DNA of 49,601 nucleotides. It comes from Streptomyces radicis (GTDB taxonomy: Bacteria > Actinomycetota > Actinomycetes > Streptomycetales > Streptomycetaceae). Position numbers and translations under genes: made by a program. The notes under the pieces were generated by a model, which saw only the letters and a program-made list of their open reading frames with translations, was not told the DNA's origin and did no database searches. Below, in pieces: positions 22,330 through 30,466 of this stretch. The stretch is taken from the NCBI RefSeq assembly GCF_003626575.1, contig NZ_RBDY01000044.1, positions 1 to 49,601 of the forward strand, in the 5' to 3' direction. The first letter of the stretch is position 1. The number at the start of each line of letters is the position of its first letter.

Positions 22330-23454
22330 GTGGCCGTGGCCGAGGCTGAGGCGGGCGGCCCGACAGACGACGGCACCGACGTGGCCCCCGGGCCGGTGGA
22401 CGACGCCGACACCCCCGAGACACCAGAGACACCCGAGAGCATCGCGCTGCGCATCGAGCAGTTGATCATCGGCGCCGAGCGGCAGTACACGCCGTTCCAG
22501 GCGGCCCGCGCCGCGGGCGTCCCGATGGACCTGGCCGCGCGGCTCTGGCGGGCGATGGGCTTCCCCGACATCGGCCAGGCCAGGGCCCTGACCGAGGCGG
22601 ACGTGCTGGCGCTGCGGCGCCTGGCGGGGATGGTCGAGGCGGGGCTGCTGAGCGAGTCGATGGCGATCCAGGTGGCGCGTTCGACCGGGCAGACGACGGC
22701 GCGCCTCGCGGACTGGCAGATCGACTCGTTCCTCGAGGGCCTGACGGAGCCGCCCGAGCCGGGGATGACGCGCACCGAGGTGGCGTATCCGCTGGTGGAG
22801 CTGCTGCTTCCGGAGCTCGAGGAGTTCCTGGTGTATGTGTGGCGGCGGCAGCTGGCCGCGGCGACGGGGCGCGTGGTGCAGGCGCAGGACGACGAGGAGA
22901 TGGTGAACCGCCGCCTGGCGGTCGGCTTCGCCGACCTGGTCGGCTTCACGCGGCTGACGCGGCGCCTCGAGGAGGAGCAGCTCGGCGAGCTGGTCGAGGC
23001 GTTCGAGACGACGGCGGCCGACCTGGTGGCGGCGCAGGGCGGGCGGCTGATCAAGACGCTGGGCGACGAGGTGCTGTTCGCGGCGGACGACGCGGGCATG
23101 GCGGCCGACATCGGGCTGCGGCTCGTGGAGACGCTGGGGGACGACCCGATGATGCCGGAGCTGCGGGTCGGGATCGCGTTCGGGACGGTGACGACGCGCA
23201 TGGGCGACGTCTTCGGGAACACGGTGAACCTCGCGAGCCGCCTCACGTCGATAGCGCCGAAGGACATGGTGCTCGTGGACGGCGCGACGCGCGAAGAGCT
23301 CACGGCGGCGGGCCTCGCGCCGCAGTCGGAGAAGACGGCGGACACGGAGGAGGGCAGAGCGGCGCAGTACCGTTTCGCCTTGCAGCCGCTGTACCAACGC
23401 CCCGTGCGCGGCCTCGGCATCGTGGAGCCGTGGTTGCTGAGCCGCCGCACATAG
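22330..23454 (+). CDS. cya: Class III adenylate cyclase
   Basis: 374 residues, cytoplasmic, making cAMP from ATP. An acidic Pro/Thr-rich head is followed by a helical regulatory segment of about 140 residues (TPFQAARAAGVPMDLAARLWRAMGFPD, ALTEADVLALRRLAGMVEAGLLSES). The catalytic domain spans about 193-365: GFADLVGFTRLTRRL with metal D202, GGRLIKTLGDEVLF with K242 and D245, and VFGNTVNLASRL. The order birA-cyclase matches my recollection of the S. coelicolor adenylate cyclase locus, so adenylate rather than guanylate specificity is likely. GTG 22330 fits the family N-terminus. Confidence 0.92.
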   Translation: MAVAEAEAGGPTDDGTDVAPGPVDDADTPETPETPESIALRIEQLIIGAERQYTPFQAARAAGVPMDLAARLWRAMGFPDIGQARALTEADVLALRRLAGMVEAGLLSESMAIQVARSTGQTTARLADWQIDSFLEGLTEPPEPGMTRTEVAYPLVELLLPELEEFLVYVWRRQLAAATGRVVQAQDDEEMVNRRLAVGFADLVGFTRLTRRLEEEQLGELVEAFETTAADLVAAQGGRLIKTLGDEVLFAADDAGMAADIGLRLVETLGDDPMMPELRVGIAFGTVTTRMGDVFGNTVNLASRLTSIAPKDMVLVDGATREELTAAGLAPQSEKTADTEEGRAAQYRFALQPLYQRPVRGLGIVEPWLLSRRT

Positions 23455-23565
23455 CCCTTGCCGGGCGACCGACGCGCGCGTCGCGCGTGTGTCTGTGGGG
23501 GGTTGGGGGGGGCTCGGTACTTCTTTCCGCCGGAGGCGGAGCGCCGGAGCCTTCGCCTCGGGATC

Positions 23566-23835
23566 GCGGGGCTTGCGCCCCGCGACCCCTTCCGCCGGGG
23601 GAGGGGTGGTGCGGCCTGCGGCCGTCGTGGGGGGAGGTCGCTGAGTGGGAGAGGCCCCCGGGCAGGGGTTCCGGGGCGGTGCCCCGCGACCCCTTCCGCC
23701 GGGGGCGGTAAAGGGGTGGGTGGGTGGGGGTGTTTCCCCGGCCGGGGGCCGGTGCTTTGCTCGCGGGTTGCGGGGCTGCGCCCCGCGCCTCCTGCCGGGG
23801 GCGGTAAAGGGTGGGTGGGTGGGGGAGTTCCCCCC
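23566..23835 (+). repeat. Three-copy hairpin plus G-tract repeat zone
   Basis: The 469-bp gap between cya and the molybdoenzyme operon holds no gene but a repeated unit at about 23566-23609, 23672-23738 and 23770-23835. Each unit has a hairpin of the type GGGGC-(2-4 nt)-GCCCC, then a CTTCCGCCGGGGG-like segment. The last two then carry GGCGGTAAAGGG and GGGTGGGTGGGTGGGGG. The two G-tracts (23713-23730, 23809-23825) meet the four-run rule for G-quadruplexes. Further GC hairpins occur at 23469-23482 and 23885-23918. The zone probably terminates both converging transcripts and may affect DNA topology. Confidence 0.75.
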
Positions 23836-23923
23836 GCCGGAGGCGGTGCCCTTTCGCCGGGGGGGGCCGGGCCACCGGGGTGGGGGGTTCCCGCCCGGAG
23901 GGCGGGCGGCGGGGCGCCGCAGG

Positions 23924-26170
23924 CTACAGGGTGTCTTCCACCGTCATCGGCAGCTTGCGGATCCTGCGGCCCGTCGCGTGGTGGATCGCGTTCGCGATCG
24001 CCGCCGCCGTGCCCGACTGGCCGATCTCGCCGACGCCCTTGACGCCCAGGGGGTTCACGACGTGGTCCGCCGTCTCGATCAGGTCCACCGTCACCTCGGG
24101 CGTGTCCGCGTGGACGGGGATCAGGTAGTCGCCGAGCGAGGGGTTCGCCCAGCGGCCCGTGGCCGCGTCCATGTGGGTCGCCTCGAGCAGCGCCTGGCTC
24201 ATCCCCCACAGCATGCCGCTCATCAACTGCCCCTTCGCCGTCCTGGCGTTGAGCACGCGCCCCGGCGCGAACGCCCCCGCCATGCGCCGGACGCGCACGC
24301 GTCCCAGCTCGCCGTCCACCGCGACCTCCACGAAGTGCGCCCCCAACGTGATCATCGCCGCGGGCGGTTCGCCCTGGGGCGGCCCGAAGGAGCCATAGGC
24401 CTCCGCGTCCGGCTGGAAGTGGCGCGTCAGCAGCTCCGCGTACGACTCGCCCGTGCCCGGGTCGTCCCGCAGGGCCATCCGCCCGTCCACCGGCACCACC
24501 GCGCCGGGGTCCGCGCCGTGCAGCGGCGAGCGTTCGTCGGCGACGGCCCGGCCGATCAGCTGGTCGCGCAGCGCGACCGCCGCCAGGTGGACGGCCGAGC
24601 CGACCATGGCGGCGCCGGTGGAGCCGACCGTGGAGGCGACGTTGGGCAGGTCGGTGTCGCCGCCCTCGAAGCGGCACCGTTCCACCGGCAGCCCCAGCGC
24701 GTCGGCGAGTACCTGCGCCATCGCCGTCGCCGCGCCCGTGCCGAACTCGGCCGTCGCCGCCTGCGCCACCGCGCTGCCGTCCGCGTAGATCCGGGCCCTG
24801 GCGCGTTGGGGGTTGCTCGGCGGCACGATCGGGTAGACCGCGGACGCCATCCCGAGCCCGATCGTCCACGGCCCTTCGCGCTCGGGCCGCCCGGCCACGC
24901 GCCGGTCCCAGCCGATGCGTTCGGCGCCGCGCTCGTAGCACTCCCGCAGGCCGTGGCTCGACCAGGGCTTGCCGCTCGCCGGGTCGCGGTCGGCGTGGTT
25001 GCGCAGCCGCAGCTCCAGCGGGTCGATGTCGAGCCGCGTGGCCAGCTCGTCGAGCGCGCTCTCCAGCGCGAACATCCCCGAGCCCTCGCCCGGGCAGCGC
25101 ATGAACGTCGGGGTCATGGTGTTGCCGCGCACCAGCCGGTAGACGCCCTCGTGCGCCGGGCACGCGTACACCTGCGCGGGCGCCTCGAGCGACGTCTCCG
25201 CCCAGTCGTCGAAGTGCGAGGTGAGCGACAGCTTGTGGTGGCGCAGCGCCGTGAGCCTGCCGTCGCGGTCGGCGCCGAGCGCGATCCTGTGCTCCTGCTC
25301 CTCGCGGTGCCCGCACGACGTGAACATCTGCTCGCGCGTCAACGCGAGACGCACGGGCCGCCCGACGTGCCGCGCGGCCAGCGCCGCGAGCAGCGGGTGG
25401 TCCCAGGTGCTCGCCTTGGCGCCGAAGCTGCCGCCCACGTAGTGGCTGTACACGCGGATGTCGGCGTGCGGGATGCCGAGCATCACCGAGACGGTGTGCT
25501 GCGTGGCGGCCGGGCCCTGTGTCGCGTCGTGGAGGAACAGCCGCCCGCCCTCCCACATCGCCGTGGTCGACGAGGTCTCCAGGGGGTTCTGGTGGTTGGG
25601 GGCGAACGTGTACGTCGCCTCGACGCGCACCTCGGCGCGTTCGAGCCCGGCCTCGACGTCGCCGCGCGCGCTGCGCCCTGGGAGGAGGCCGCCGAAGATC
25701 TTCTCGGGGACATACGCCTGGTCGCGCCCCTGGTCGAGGACGGCGACCGGGTCCTCCTCGCGGTAGCGCACATGGACGAGGCGGGCGGCGTACAGGGCGC
25801 GTTCATAGGTGTCCGCCACGACGACGGCGATGTGCTGCCCGGCGTAGTGGATCCTGTCGTCCTGCATCGGGCAGAACGTCTGGCCGGGCGAGGGCCCGCC
25901 CGCGAGCGAGGGCAGCAGGGGCGGCTGGGCGGTGACGCGCGGCAGGTTCTCGTGGGTGAGGACGGCGAGCACGCCGGGGGCGTCGAGCGCGTCGGCCGCG
26001 TCGATCGCGGTGATCCGGCCGCGCGCGATCGCCGCGCCGACGAGGACGGCGTGGGTGAGCCCGGGGAGGGAGACGTCGGCGGAGTAACGTGCCGTGCCGG
26101 TCGTCTTGGGGCGGCCGTCGACGCGGGGGAGCGGGCGGCCGATGACGGGGGTGGGGGCGGTGGCGGTCAT
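23924..26170 (-). CDS. Molybdenum-binding subunit of a xanthine-oxidase-family hydroxylase
   Basis: 748 residues, PaoC/YagR type, holding the Mo-molybdopterin (cytosine dinucleotide) cofactor and oxidising an aldehyde or N-heterocycle. N-terminal IGRPLPRVDGRPKTTGTARYSADVSLPGLTHAVLV; Mo/pterin loops GGSFGAKASTWDHPLLAALAARHVGRPVRLALTREQMF (segment YVGGSFGAKAS), MRCPGEGSGMFALES, GGDTDLPNVASTVGSTGAAMVGS. Catalytic glutamate in VKGVGEIGQSG (E715). No Tat signal is seen, so unlike E. coli PaoABC it appears cytoplasmic. ATG 26170 overlaps the FAD-subunit stop by 4 bp (ATGA). A longer open frame upstream is an overlap artefact. The substrate cannot be read from sequence. Confidence 0.93.
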   Translation of the reverse strand: MTATAPTPVIGRPLPRVDGRPKTTGTARYSADVSLPGLTHAVLVGAAIARGRITAIDAADALDAPGVLAVLTHENLPRVTAQPPLLPSLAGGPSPGQTFCPMQDDRIHYAGQHIAVVVADTYERALYAARLVHVRYREEDPVAVLDQGRDQAYVPEKIFGGLLPGRSARGDVEAGLERAEVRVEATYTFAPNHQNPLETSSTTAMWEGGRLFLHDATQGPAATQHTVSVMLGIPHADIRVYSHYVGGSFGAKASTWDHPLLAALAARHVGRPVRLALTREQMFTSCGHREEQEHRIALGADRDGRLTALRHHKLSLTSHFDDWAETSLEAPAQVYACPAHEGVYRLVRGNTMTPTFMRCPGEGSGMFALESALDELATRLDIDPLELRLRNHADRDPASGKPWSSHGLRECYERGAERIGWDRRVAGRPEREGPWTIGLGMASAVYPIVPPSNPQRARARIYADGSAVAQAATAEFGTGAATAMAQVLADALGLPVERCRFEGGDTDLPNVASTVGSTGAAMVGSAVHLAAVALRDQLIGRAVADERSPLHGADPGAVVPVDGRMALRDDPGTGESYAELLTRHFQPDAEAYGSFGPPQGEPPAAMITLGAHFVEVAVDGELGRVRVRRMAGAFAPGRVLNARTAKGQLMSGMLWGMSQALLEATHMDAATGRWANPSLGDYLIPVHADTPEVTVDLIETADHVVNPLGVKGVGEIGQSGTAAAIANAIHHATGRRIRKLPMTVEDTL

Positions 26171-27141
26171 GCGAGGCTCTCCAGGGCTCGGACGACGGCC
26201 CGTTGGGCCAGCTCGACCTTGAACGCGTTCATCGGGGTCGGGGCGGCGTCGGCCAGCTCCTCGCGGGCGGCCTCGGCGAACGCCCGCCGGTCGGCTCCGG
26301 CGCCGAGCAGGAGGCGTTCGGCGCGCCTGGCCCGCCACGGCTTGGTGGCGACGCCGCCGAGCGCGAGCCGCACGCCGCTGATCCGGCCCTGCTCGAGCTG
26401 GAGGGTCGCGGCGACGGAGACGAGCGCGAACTCGTACGAGGCGCGGTCGCGGACCTTCAGATAGGTGGAGTTGCGGGCGGTCGGGGTGTCGGGGATCTCG
26501 ATCGAGGTGATCAACTCCCCGTGTTCGAGGGGGTGTTCGCGGTGCGGGGTGTCGCCGGGCAGCAGGAAGAAGTCGTCGATGTGGTAGGCGCCGTGCCCCG
26601 CGGTCGTGCGGGTGTGCACGCGGGCGTCGAGCGCGGTGAGGGCCACGGCGGCGTCGGAGGGGTGGGTGGCGATGCAGTGCTCGGACGTGCCGAGGACGGC
26701 GTGGCCGCGGTTGACGCCGGTGAGCGCGCCGCAACCGCTGCCGGGGCGGCGCTTGTTGCACGGTGACTCGGTGTCGCGGAAGTAGCCGCAGCGCACGCGT
26801 TGCAGGAGGTTCCCGCCCATGGTCGCCATGTGGCGCAGCTGGGCCGACGCGCCCGCCTCGAGGGCCTGGGCGAGCAGCGGGTAGCGGGTGCGGACGGCGG
26901 GGGCGGCGGCGACGTCGCTCATGCGGGCCAGCGCGCCGATCACGAGGGCGCCGCGGGTCTCCTCGATGCCGGTGAGGGGGAGGTCGTTGATGTCGACGAG
27001 GCGGCCTGGCGTGAGGACGTCCTGGCGCAGCAGGTCGATCTCGGTGGTGCCGCCCGCGAGATAGGCGCTCTCGGGGTCGACCGTGACGGCGTGGACGGCG
27101 TCGGCGACGGCGGAGGCGCGGGAGTAGGTGAGGGGGCGCAT
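26167..27141 (-). CDS. FAD-binding subunit of the molybdenum hydroxylase, with 4Fe-4S motif
   Basis: 324 residues, PaoB/YagS type, passing electrons from the iron-sulfur subunit to FAD and an acceptor. FAD loops AYLAGGTTEIDLLRQ and ATMGGNLLQRVRCGYFRD. The insertion CGYFRDTESPCNKRRPGSGCGAL carries extra cysteines that bind a 4Fe-4S cluster in the PaoB subgroup (motif described for E. coli). ATG 27141 gives the conserved MRPLTYSRASAVADAV start with GAGG 11 nt upstream; the frame opens earlier at 27180 inside the preceding gene. Middle gene of a three-gene operon. Confidence 0.92.
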   Translation of the reverse strand: MRPLTYSRASAVADAVHAVTVDPESAYLAGGTTEIDLLRQDVLTPGRLVDINDLPLTGIEETRGALVIGALARMSDVAAAPAVRTRYPLLAQALEAGASAQLRHMATMGGNLLQRVRCGYFRDTESPCNKRRPGSGCGALTGVNRGHAVLGTSEHCIATHPSDAAVALTALDARVHTRTTAGHGAYHIDDFFLLPGDTPHREHPLEHGELITSIEIPDTPTARNSTYLKVRDRASYEFALVSVAATLQLEQGRISGVRLALGGVATKPWRARRAERLLLGAGADRRAFAEAAREELADAAPTPMNAFKVELAQRAVVRALESLA

Positions 27142-27154
27142 GGTCTCTGGCACC

Positions 27155-27727
27155 TCAGGAGGGGTCGGACGTCGTGTCACGCACGGCGCGGATGGCGGCG
27201 GTGATGTGTGGATAGGTGGCGCAGCGGCAGAGGTTGCCGCTCATCCACTCGCGGATCTCGTCGTCGTCGGAGGCGTGGCCCTCGTCGAGCAGCGCGACGG
27301 CCGACATGATCTGGCCCGGGGTGCAGTAGCCGCACTGGAACGCGTCGCAGGCGATGAACTCCCGCTGCATCGGGTGGAGTTCGTCGCCGTCCGCGAGCCC
27401 TTCGACGGTGGTGATCGGCCGTCCTTCGCACGCGATGGCCAGGGTCAGGCACGCCAGCACCCTGCGCCCTTCCACGTGCACGGTGCAGGCGCCGCACGTG
27501 CCCTGGTCGCAGCCGCGCTTGGCGCCGGTGAGGAGCAGGGAGTCGCGCAGGGCGGAGAGCAGGCTGACGCGGGGTTCGATGTCGACGCGGTGCTCGGCGC
27601 CGTTGACCGTGAGGGTGACGGGTACGGGGCCAGGGCCGCGCACGGGGAGCGGCCCGGTGTCGGTGGGGCGGGTCGCCGTGGGTTTCTGGGTGGTCACCGG
27701 GCGGACCTCCTCTGGCGTGGTCGCCAT
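27155..27727 (-). CDS. 2Fe-2S subunit of the molybdenum hydroxylase
   Basis: 190 residues, PaoA/YagT type, with two 2Fe-2S clusters. The plant-type ferredoxin motif is GCDQGTCGACTVHVEGRRVLAC; the C-terminal cluster is CGYCTPGQ plus GNLCRCATYP. A Pro/Thr-rich N-terminal lead of about 35 residues contains no twin arginine, so export is not expected. First gene of the operon, ATG 27727, divergent from an enoyl-CoA hydratase gene. The 107-bp gap between them is AT-rich near 27728-27760 and should hold both promoters. Confidence 0.94.
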   Translation of the reverse strand: MATTPEEVRPVTTQKPTATRPTDTGPLPVRGPGPVPVTLTVNGAEHRVDIEPRVSLLSALRDSLLLTGAKRGCDQGTCGACTVHVEGRRVLACLTLAIACEGRPITTVEGLADGDELHPMQREFIACDAFQCGYCTPGQIMSAVALLDEGHASDDDEIREWMSGNLCRCATYPHITAAIRAVRDTTSDPS

Positions 27728-27834
27728 ATATGTCTGATTGATGAACTTTGGCGCGTATGTGAGTCTACGGAGGTGCCGCTATCGTTCGGCTGGTCCGGCG
27801 CGCGCCGGCGCACGAGCTGGCCCGGAGGGAGACC

Positions 27835-28638
27835 ATGGACGAGCGGCGGTACGGGGAGTGGGTCGCGGTGCGGGTGGACGGCCATGTGGCCGAGCTGCTC
27901 CTTGACCGGCCCGAGGCGATGAACGCGATCTCGACGGAGCTGGCGCGCGGCGTGACCGCGGCGTGCGGCGAGCTGGCCGTGCACGGGGGCGTGCGCGCGG
28001 TGGTGATCAGCTCGACGCAGGCGCGCGCGTTCTGCGCGGGCGCCGACCTGAAGGAGCGCAACGGCCTGAGCGACGAGGAGTTCGGCCGCCACCGCGCGGT
28101 GCTGCGGGCGGCGTTCACGGGGGTGCTCGACCTGCCGGTGCCCGCGGTGGCCGCGGTGGAGGGGTTCGCGCTCGGCGGCGGCTACGAGCTGGCGCTCTCG
28201 TGCGACCTGATCGTCGCCGACCCGACGGCGGTGGTGGGCCTGCCCGAGGTGACGGTGGGCGTGATCCCCGGCGGCGGCGGAACGCAGCTGCTGCCGCGGC
28301 GGGTGGGCGCGGCCAGGGCGGCGGAGCTGATCTTCACGGGGCGGCGGGTGGCGGCGGATGAGGCGCACGCGCTCGGCCTGGTGGACGAGCTGACGGAGCG
28401 CGGCGGGGCGCGCGAGGCGGCCCTGGCGCTGGCGGCGCGGATGGCGGCGCACTCCCCGATCGGCCTGCGCGCCGCGAAACGCGCCCTGCGCACCGGCTCG
28501 GGCCTGCCCCTCGCGGCGGGCCTCGAGGTGGAGGACGCGGCGTGGCGCACGGTGGCGTTCTCCCCCGACCGGAAGGAGGGCGTGGCGGCGTTCAACGAGA
28601 AGCGCGCGCCACGCTGGGCGAAGCCGCCGATCGCGTAG
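27835..28638 (+). CDS. Enoyl-CoA hydratase/isomerase
   Basis: 267 residues, crotonase fold. It hydrates trans-2-enoyl-CoA in beta-oxidation or amino-acid catabolism. Oxyanion-hole and substrate loops FCAGADLKER and VEGFALGGGYELALSCDLIVAD. Both catalytic glutamates are present, in GGGYELA and in GLPEVTVGVIPGGGGTQ. The ATG at 27835 has GGAGGGAG just upstream. This is the core-genome hydratase of the segment; compare the protein at 42464, which lacks both glutamates. Confidence 0.94.
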   Translation: MDERRYGEWVAVRVDGHVAELLLDRPEAMNAISTELARGVTAACGELAVHGGVRAVVISSTQARAFCAGADLKERNGLSDEEFGRHRAVLRAAFTGVLDLPVPAVAAVEGFALGGGYELALSCDLIVADPTAVVGLPEVTVGVIPGGGGTQLLPRRVGAARAAELIFTGRRVAADEAHALGLVDELTERGGAREAALALAARMAAHSPIGLRAAKRALRTGSGLPLAAGLEVEDAAWRTVAFSPDRKEGVAAFNEKRAPRWAKPPIA

Positions 28639-28644
28639 GGGGCG

Positions 28645-29478
28645 TCAAAGGGCGGGGGGCGGCGCGCCGGTGAGGCGCGCGCTCGTCCGCCACAGGCGCG
28701 TACGGGCCTCGGAGTCATACGCCTGCGCGTGGGCCCTGGCCTCGCGGGCGCGGTCGTGGAAGCGCCCGGTGATCCCGGCCATGGCGGGGTCGATGGCGAG
28801 GCGGCGGGTGGCGGCCACGCCCTCGTCCAGGGTGTCCACGCTGTGGCCGACCTCGGCGAGCACGATCTTGGTCGGCATGAAGGTGGCCGGGTGGAGGCTG
28901 TTGACCGTCACCTCCGCCGCGGGGACCAGGGCGGCGAGGTGGAGGCCGCCCATGATCTGGGCGAGCTTGCTCTGCCCGTATGCCCGCGTCCCCGAGTAGG
29001 AGCGTTCGAGCATGAGGTCGTCGAAGTCGATCGGGTGCTGGCCGATCGAGGCGACGTGGACGACGCGGGCGGGCGCGGACGCGCGGAGCAGCGGGAGGAG
29101 TTCGAGGGTGAGCAGGAATCCCGCGAGGTGGTTGACGGCGAACCGCAGCTCGTGACCGTCCGCGCTGGTCCCTCGGGTGCGGCCTTCGGGCGCGCCCGCG
29201 CCGATGCCCGCGTTGTTCACCAGGACATGCAGCCGGTCCGTCGACGCGCGGACCCGGGCTGCCATGTCCCTGACCTGGCCGAGATCGGCGAAGTCCGCGG
29301 TGACGGTGCGGGGGCGCGCCCCGCCGGATGCCGCGCAGCGGTCGGCGGCCCGTTCGAGCCTGGCCGGTGAGCGGCCGTGCAGGATCAGGTCGGCGCCGCG
29401 GGCCGCCAGGTCCTCGGCGAGCGCCAGGCCGAGGCCGTCGGTGGCCCCGGTGATCAGGATGGTGGGGGAGCCGGTCAA
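28645..29478 (-). CDS. Short-chain dehydrogenase/reductase
   Basis: 277 residues, classical SDR. NAD(P) loop TILITGATDGLGLALAEDLAARG, then HGRSPARLERA (Arg suggests NADP preference), VNNAGIGAG, and the active site with VHVASIG (Ser) and YGQSKLA (Tyr-x3-Lys). The start is TTG 29478, set by GGGAGG 6 nt upstream and the TTGA overlap with the TetR stop, so translation is coupled. The substrate is unknown. Family members of this shape ('light-dependent protochlorophyllide reductase/retinol dehydrogenase-like') act on hydrophobic alcohols or ketones. It forms an operon with its TetR regulator. Confidence 0.93.
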   Translation of the reverse strand: MTGSPTILITGATDGLGLALAEDLAARGADLILHGRSPARLERAADRCAASGGARPRTVTADFADLGQVRDMAARVRASTDRLHVLVNNAGIGAGAPEGRTRGTSADGHELRFAVNHLAGFLLTLELLPLLRASAPARVVHVASIGQHPIDFDDLMLERSYSGTRAYGQSKLAQIMGGLHLAALVPAAEVTVNSLHPATFMPTKIVLAEVGHSVDTLDEGVAATRRLAIDPAMAGITGRFHDRAREARAHAQAYDSEARTRLWRTSARLTGAPPPAL

Positions 29479-30080
29479 CGGGTGCCTCCCGAGGCGGTGG
29501 TGAGGGTGGTCACGAGGTCGTCGGCGAGGGCGTCGTCGAGGGGCTGGCGCGTGGCCATGAGGCGGTACCACAGGGCGCCGAAGACGATGTCGAGCACGAC
29601 GGGGGGCGCGGGGCTCGCGGGCAGGTCGCCGCGGGCGGCCGCCCGGTCGAGCACCACCTGGAGCGCGTCGCGCCTGCGCCGCAGGAAGTCCGCGCGGAAC
29701 ACCTCGCCGAACTCCGCGTCGATCTGCGCCTGCGCCATCAGCGCGCACAGGATGTCGGCGACGAGGCGCCCGCGGCCGAGCCGGAAGCTGTCGCCGATGA
29801 ACGCCCGCAGATCCGCCGCGTAGGAGCCGTGGTCCGCGTTGGTGACATACAGGTCGGCCTTGGCCGCCAGCGCCTCGAGCAGCACATGGGCCATCGAGGG
29901 CCACCAGCGGTAGATCGTCTGCTTGCCGCAGCCCGCGCGGGCCGCGATGCCCTCGATCGTCAGATCCGCGTAGCCGACCTCGCCGACCAGCTCGAACGCC
30001 GCGGCCAGGATCGCCATCCGGCTCTCCTCGCTCCGCCTGCGCCCGCGGCGTGCCGGGGGCGGGGGTTGCTCCATGACCAT
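29475..30080 (-). CDS. TetR-family transcriptional regulator
   Basis: About 201 residues. DNA-binding domain: RRRSEESRMAILAAAFELVGEVGYADLTIEGIAARAGCGKQTIYRWWPSMAHVLLEAL (recognition helix GCGKQTIYRWW). The ligand domain ends VFGALWYRLMATRQPLDDALADDLVTTL. I choose ATG 30080: TAAGCT (30093-30088) lies 7 nt upstream and no ribosome site is visible, so a leaderless message is likely; the frame opens far upstream without homology. It is cotranscribed with the SDR gene at 28645 and faces a truncated second SDR across 50 bp, a typical TetR-controlled arrangement. Confidence 0.93.
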   Translation of the reverse strand: MVMEQPPPPARRGRRRSEESRMAILAAAFELVGEVGYADLTIEGIAARAGCGKQTIYRWWPSMAHVLLEALAAKADLYVTNADHGSYAADLRAFIGDSFRLGRGRLVADILCALMAQAQIDAEFGEVFRADFLRRRRDALQVVLDRAAARGDLPASPAPPVVLDIVFGALWYRLMATRQPLDDALADDLVTTLTTASGGTR

Positions 30081-30130
30081 GGGGGCCAGCTTAAACGAGA
30101 CGCAACGGTTCGAAAATAGGAGACCCCTCC

Positions 30131-30457
30131 ATGTCCCAGCGCACAGCCCCGGTGGTCGGCGGCACATCGGGCATCGGGCTCGCGACGGCCCGCTTGCTCG
30201 CGGCGCGCGGCGCCGCCGTGCACACCGGCCTCCGGCCGGGCGGGTCGGGCGCACCGAGCGGCGGTCTCATGTACGGCGGCTGGCGGTGTGTACCGGCCTC
30301 GGGCCCGGCGGGGCTGCTTGCCCGTCGGGTGCTCGCGGCGCTCGCCGTCCCTCCGGCCGGGGGCGCGAGGGGGCGCGCCCTCGCGCGGCCGGACCCCGGC
30401 GCGCCAGCGCCGGGGCGTCGGACCCCACCGGAGGTAGACCCGTGTGAACGGCCATAG
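30131..30457 (+). pseudogene. Truncated short-chain dehydrogenase
   Basis: An AGGAG site precedes ATG 30131, which opens MSQRTAPVVGGTSGIGLATARLLAARGAAVH, a perfect SDR N-terminus with GGTSGIG. After about residue 31 the similarity stops abruptly: TGLRPGGSGAPSGGLMYGG and a Gly/Pro/Arg-rich tail follow, with no NNAG, Ser or YxxxK motif in any frame before the GGDEF gene. About 600 bp of a normal SDR are missing. The promoter and ribosome site are still intact, so a short peptide may be made. Confidence 0.75.
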
Positions 30458-30466
30458 CCTGGGCGT

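Noticed and set aside
23458..23875. Small genes in the G-rich gap after cya
   Set aside because: Frames there translate to Gly/Arg/Pro repeats created by the hairpin and G-tract units; they have no family resemblance.
22155..25556. A 1133-codon minus-strand open frame
   Set aside because: It spans birA end, cya and half of the molybdoenzyme gene in a non-coding frame; its residues are low-complexity and contradict three recognised genes.
27795..27808. CCGGCGCGCGCCGG palindrome before the enoyl-CoA hydratase gene
   Set aside because: All-GC palindromes of this length are expected by chance at this composition, and it is not placed at a promoter element.
30131..30457. Calling the second SDR functional
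   Set aside because: It has the cofactor loop only; NNAG, catalytic Ser and YxxxK are all absent.
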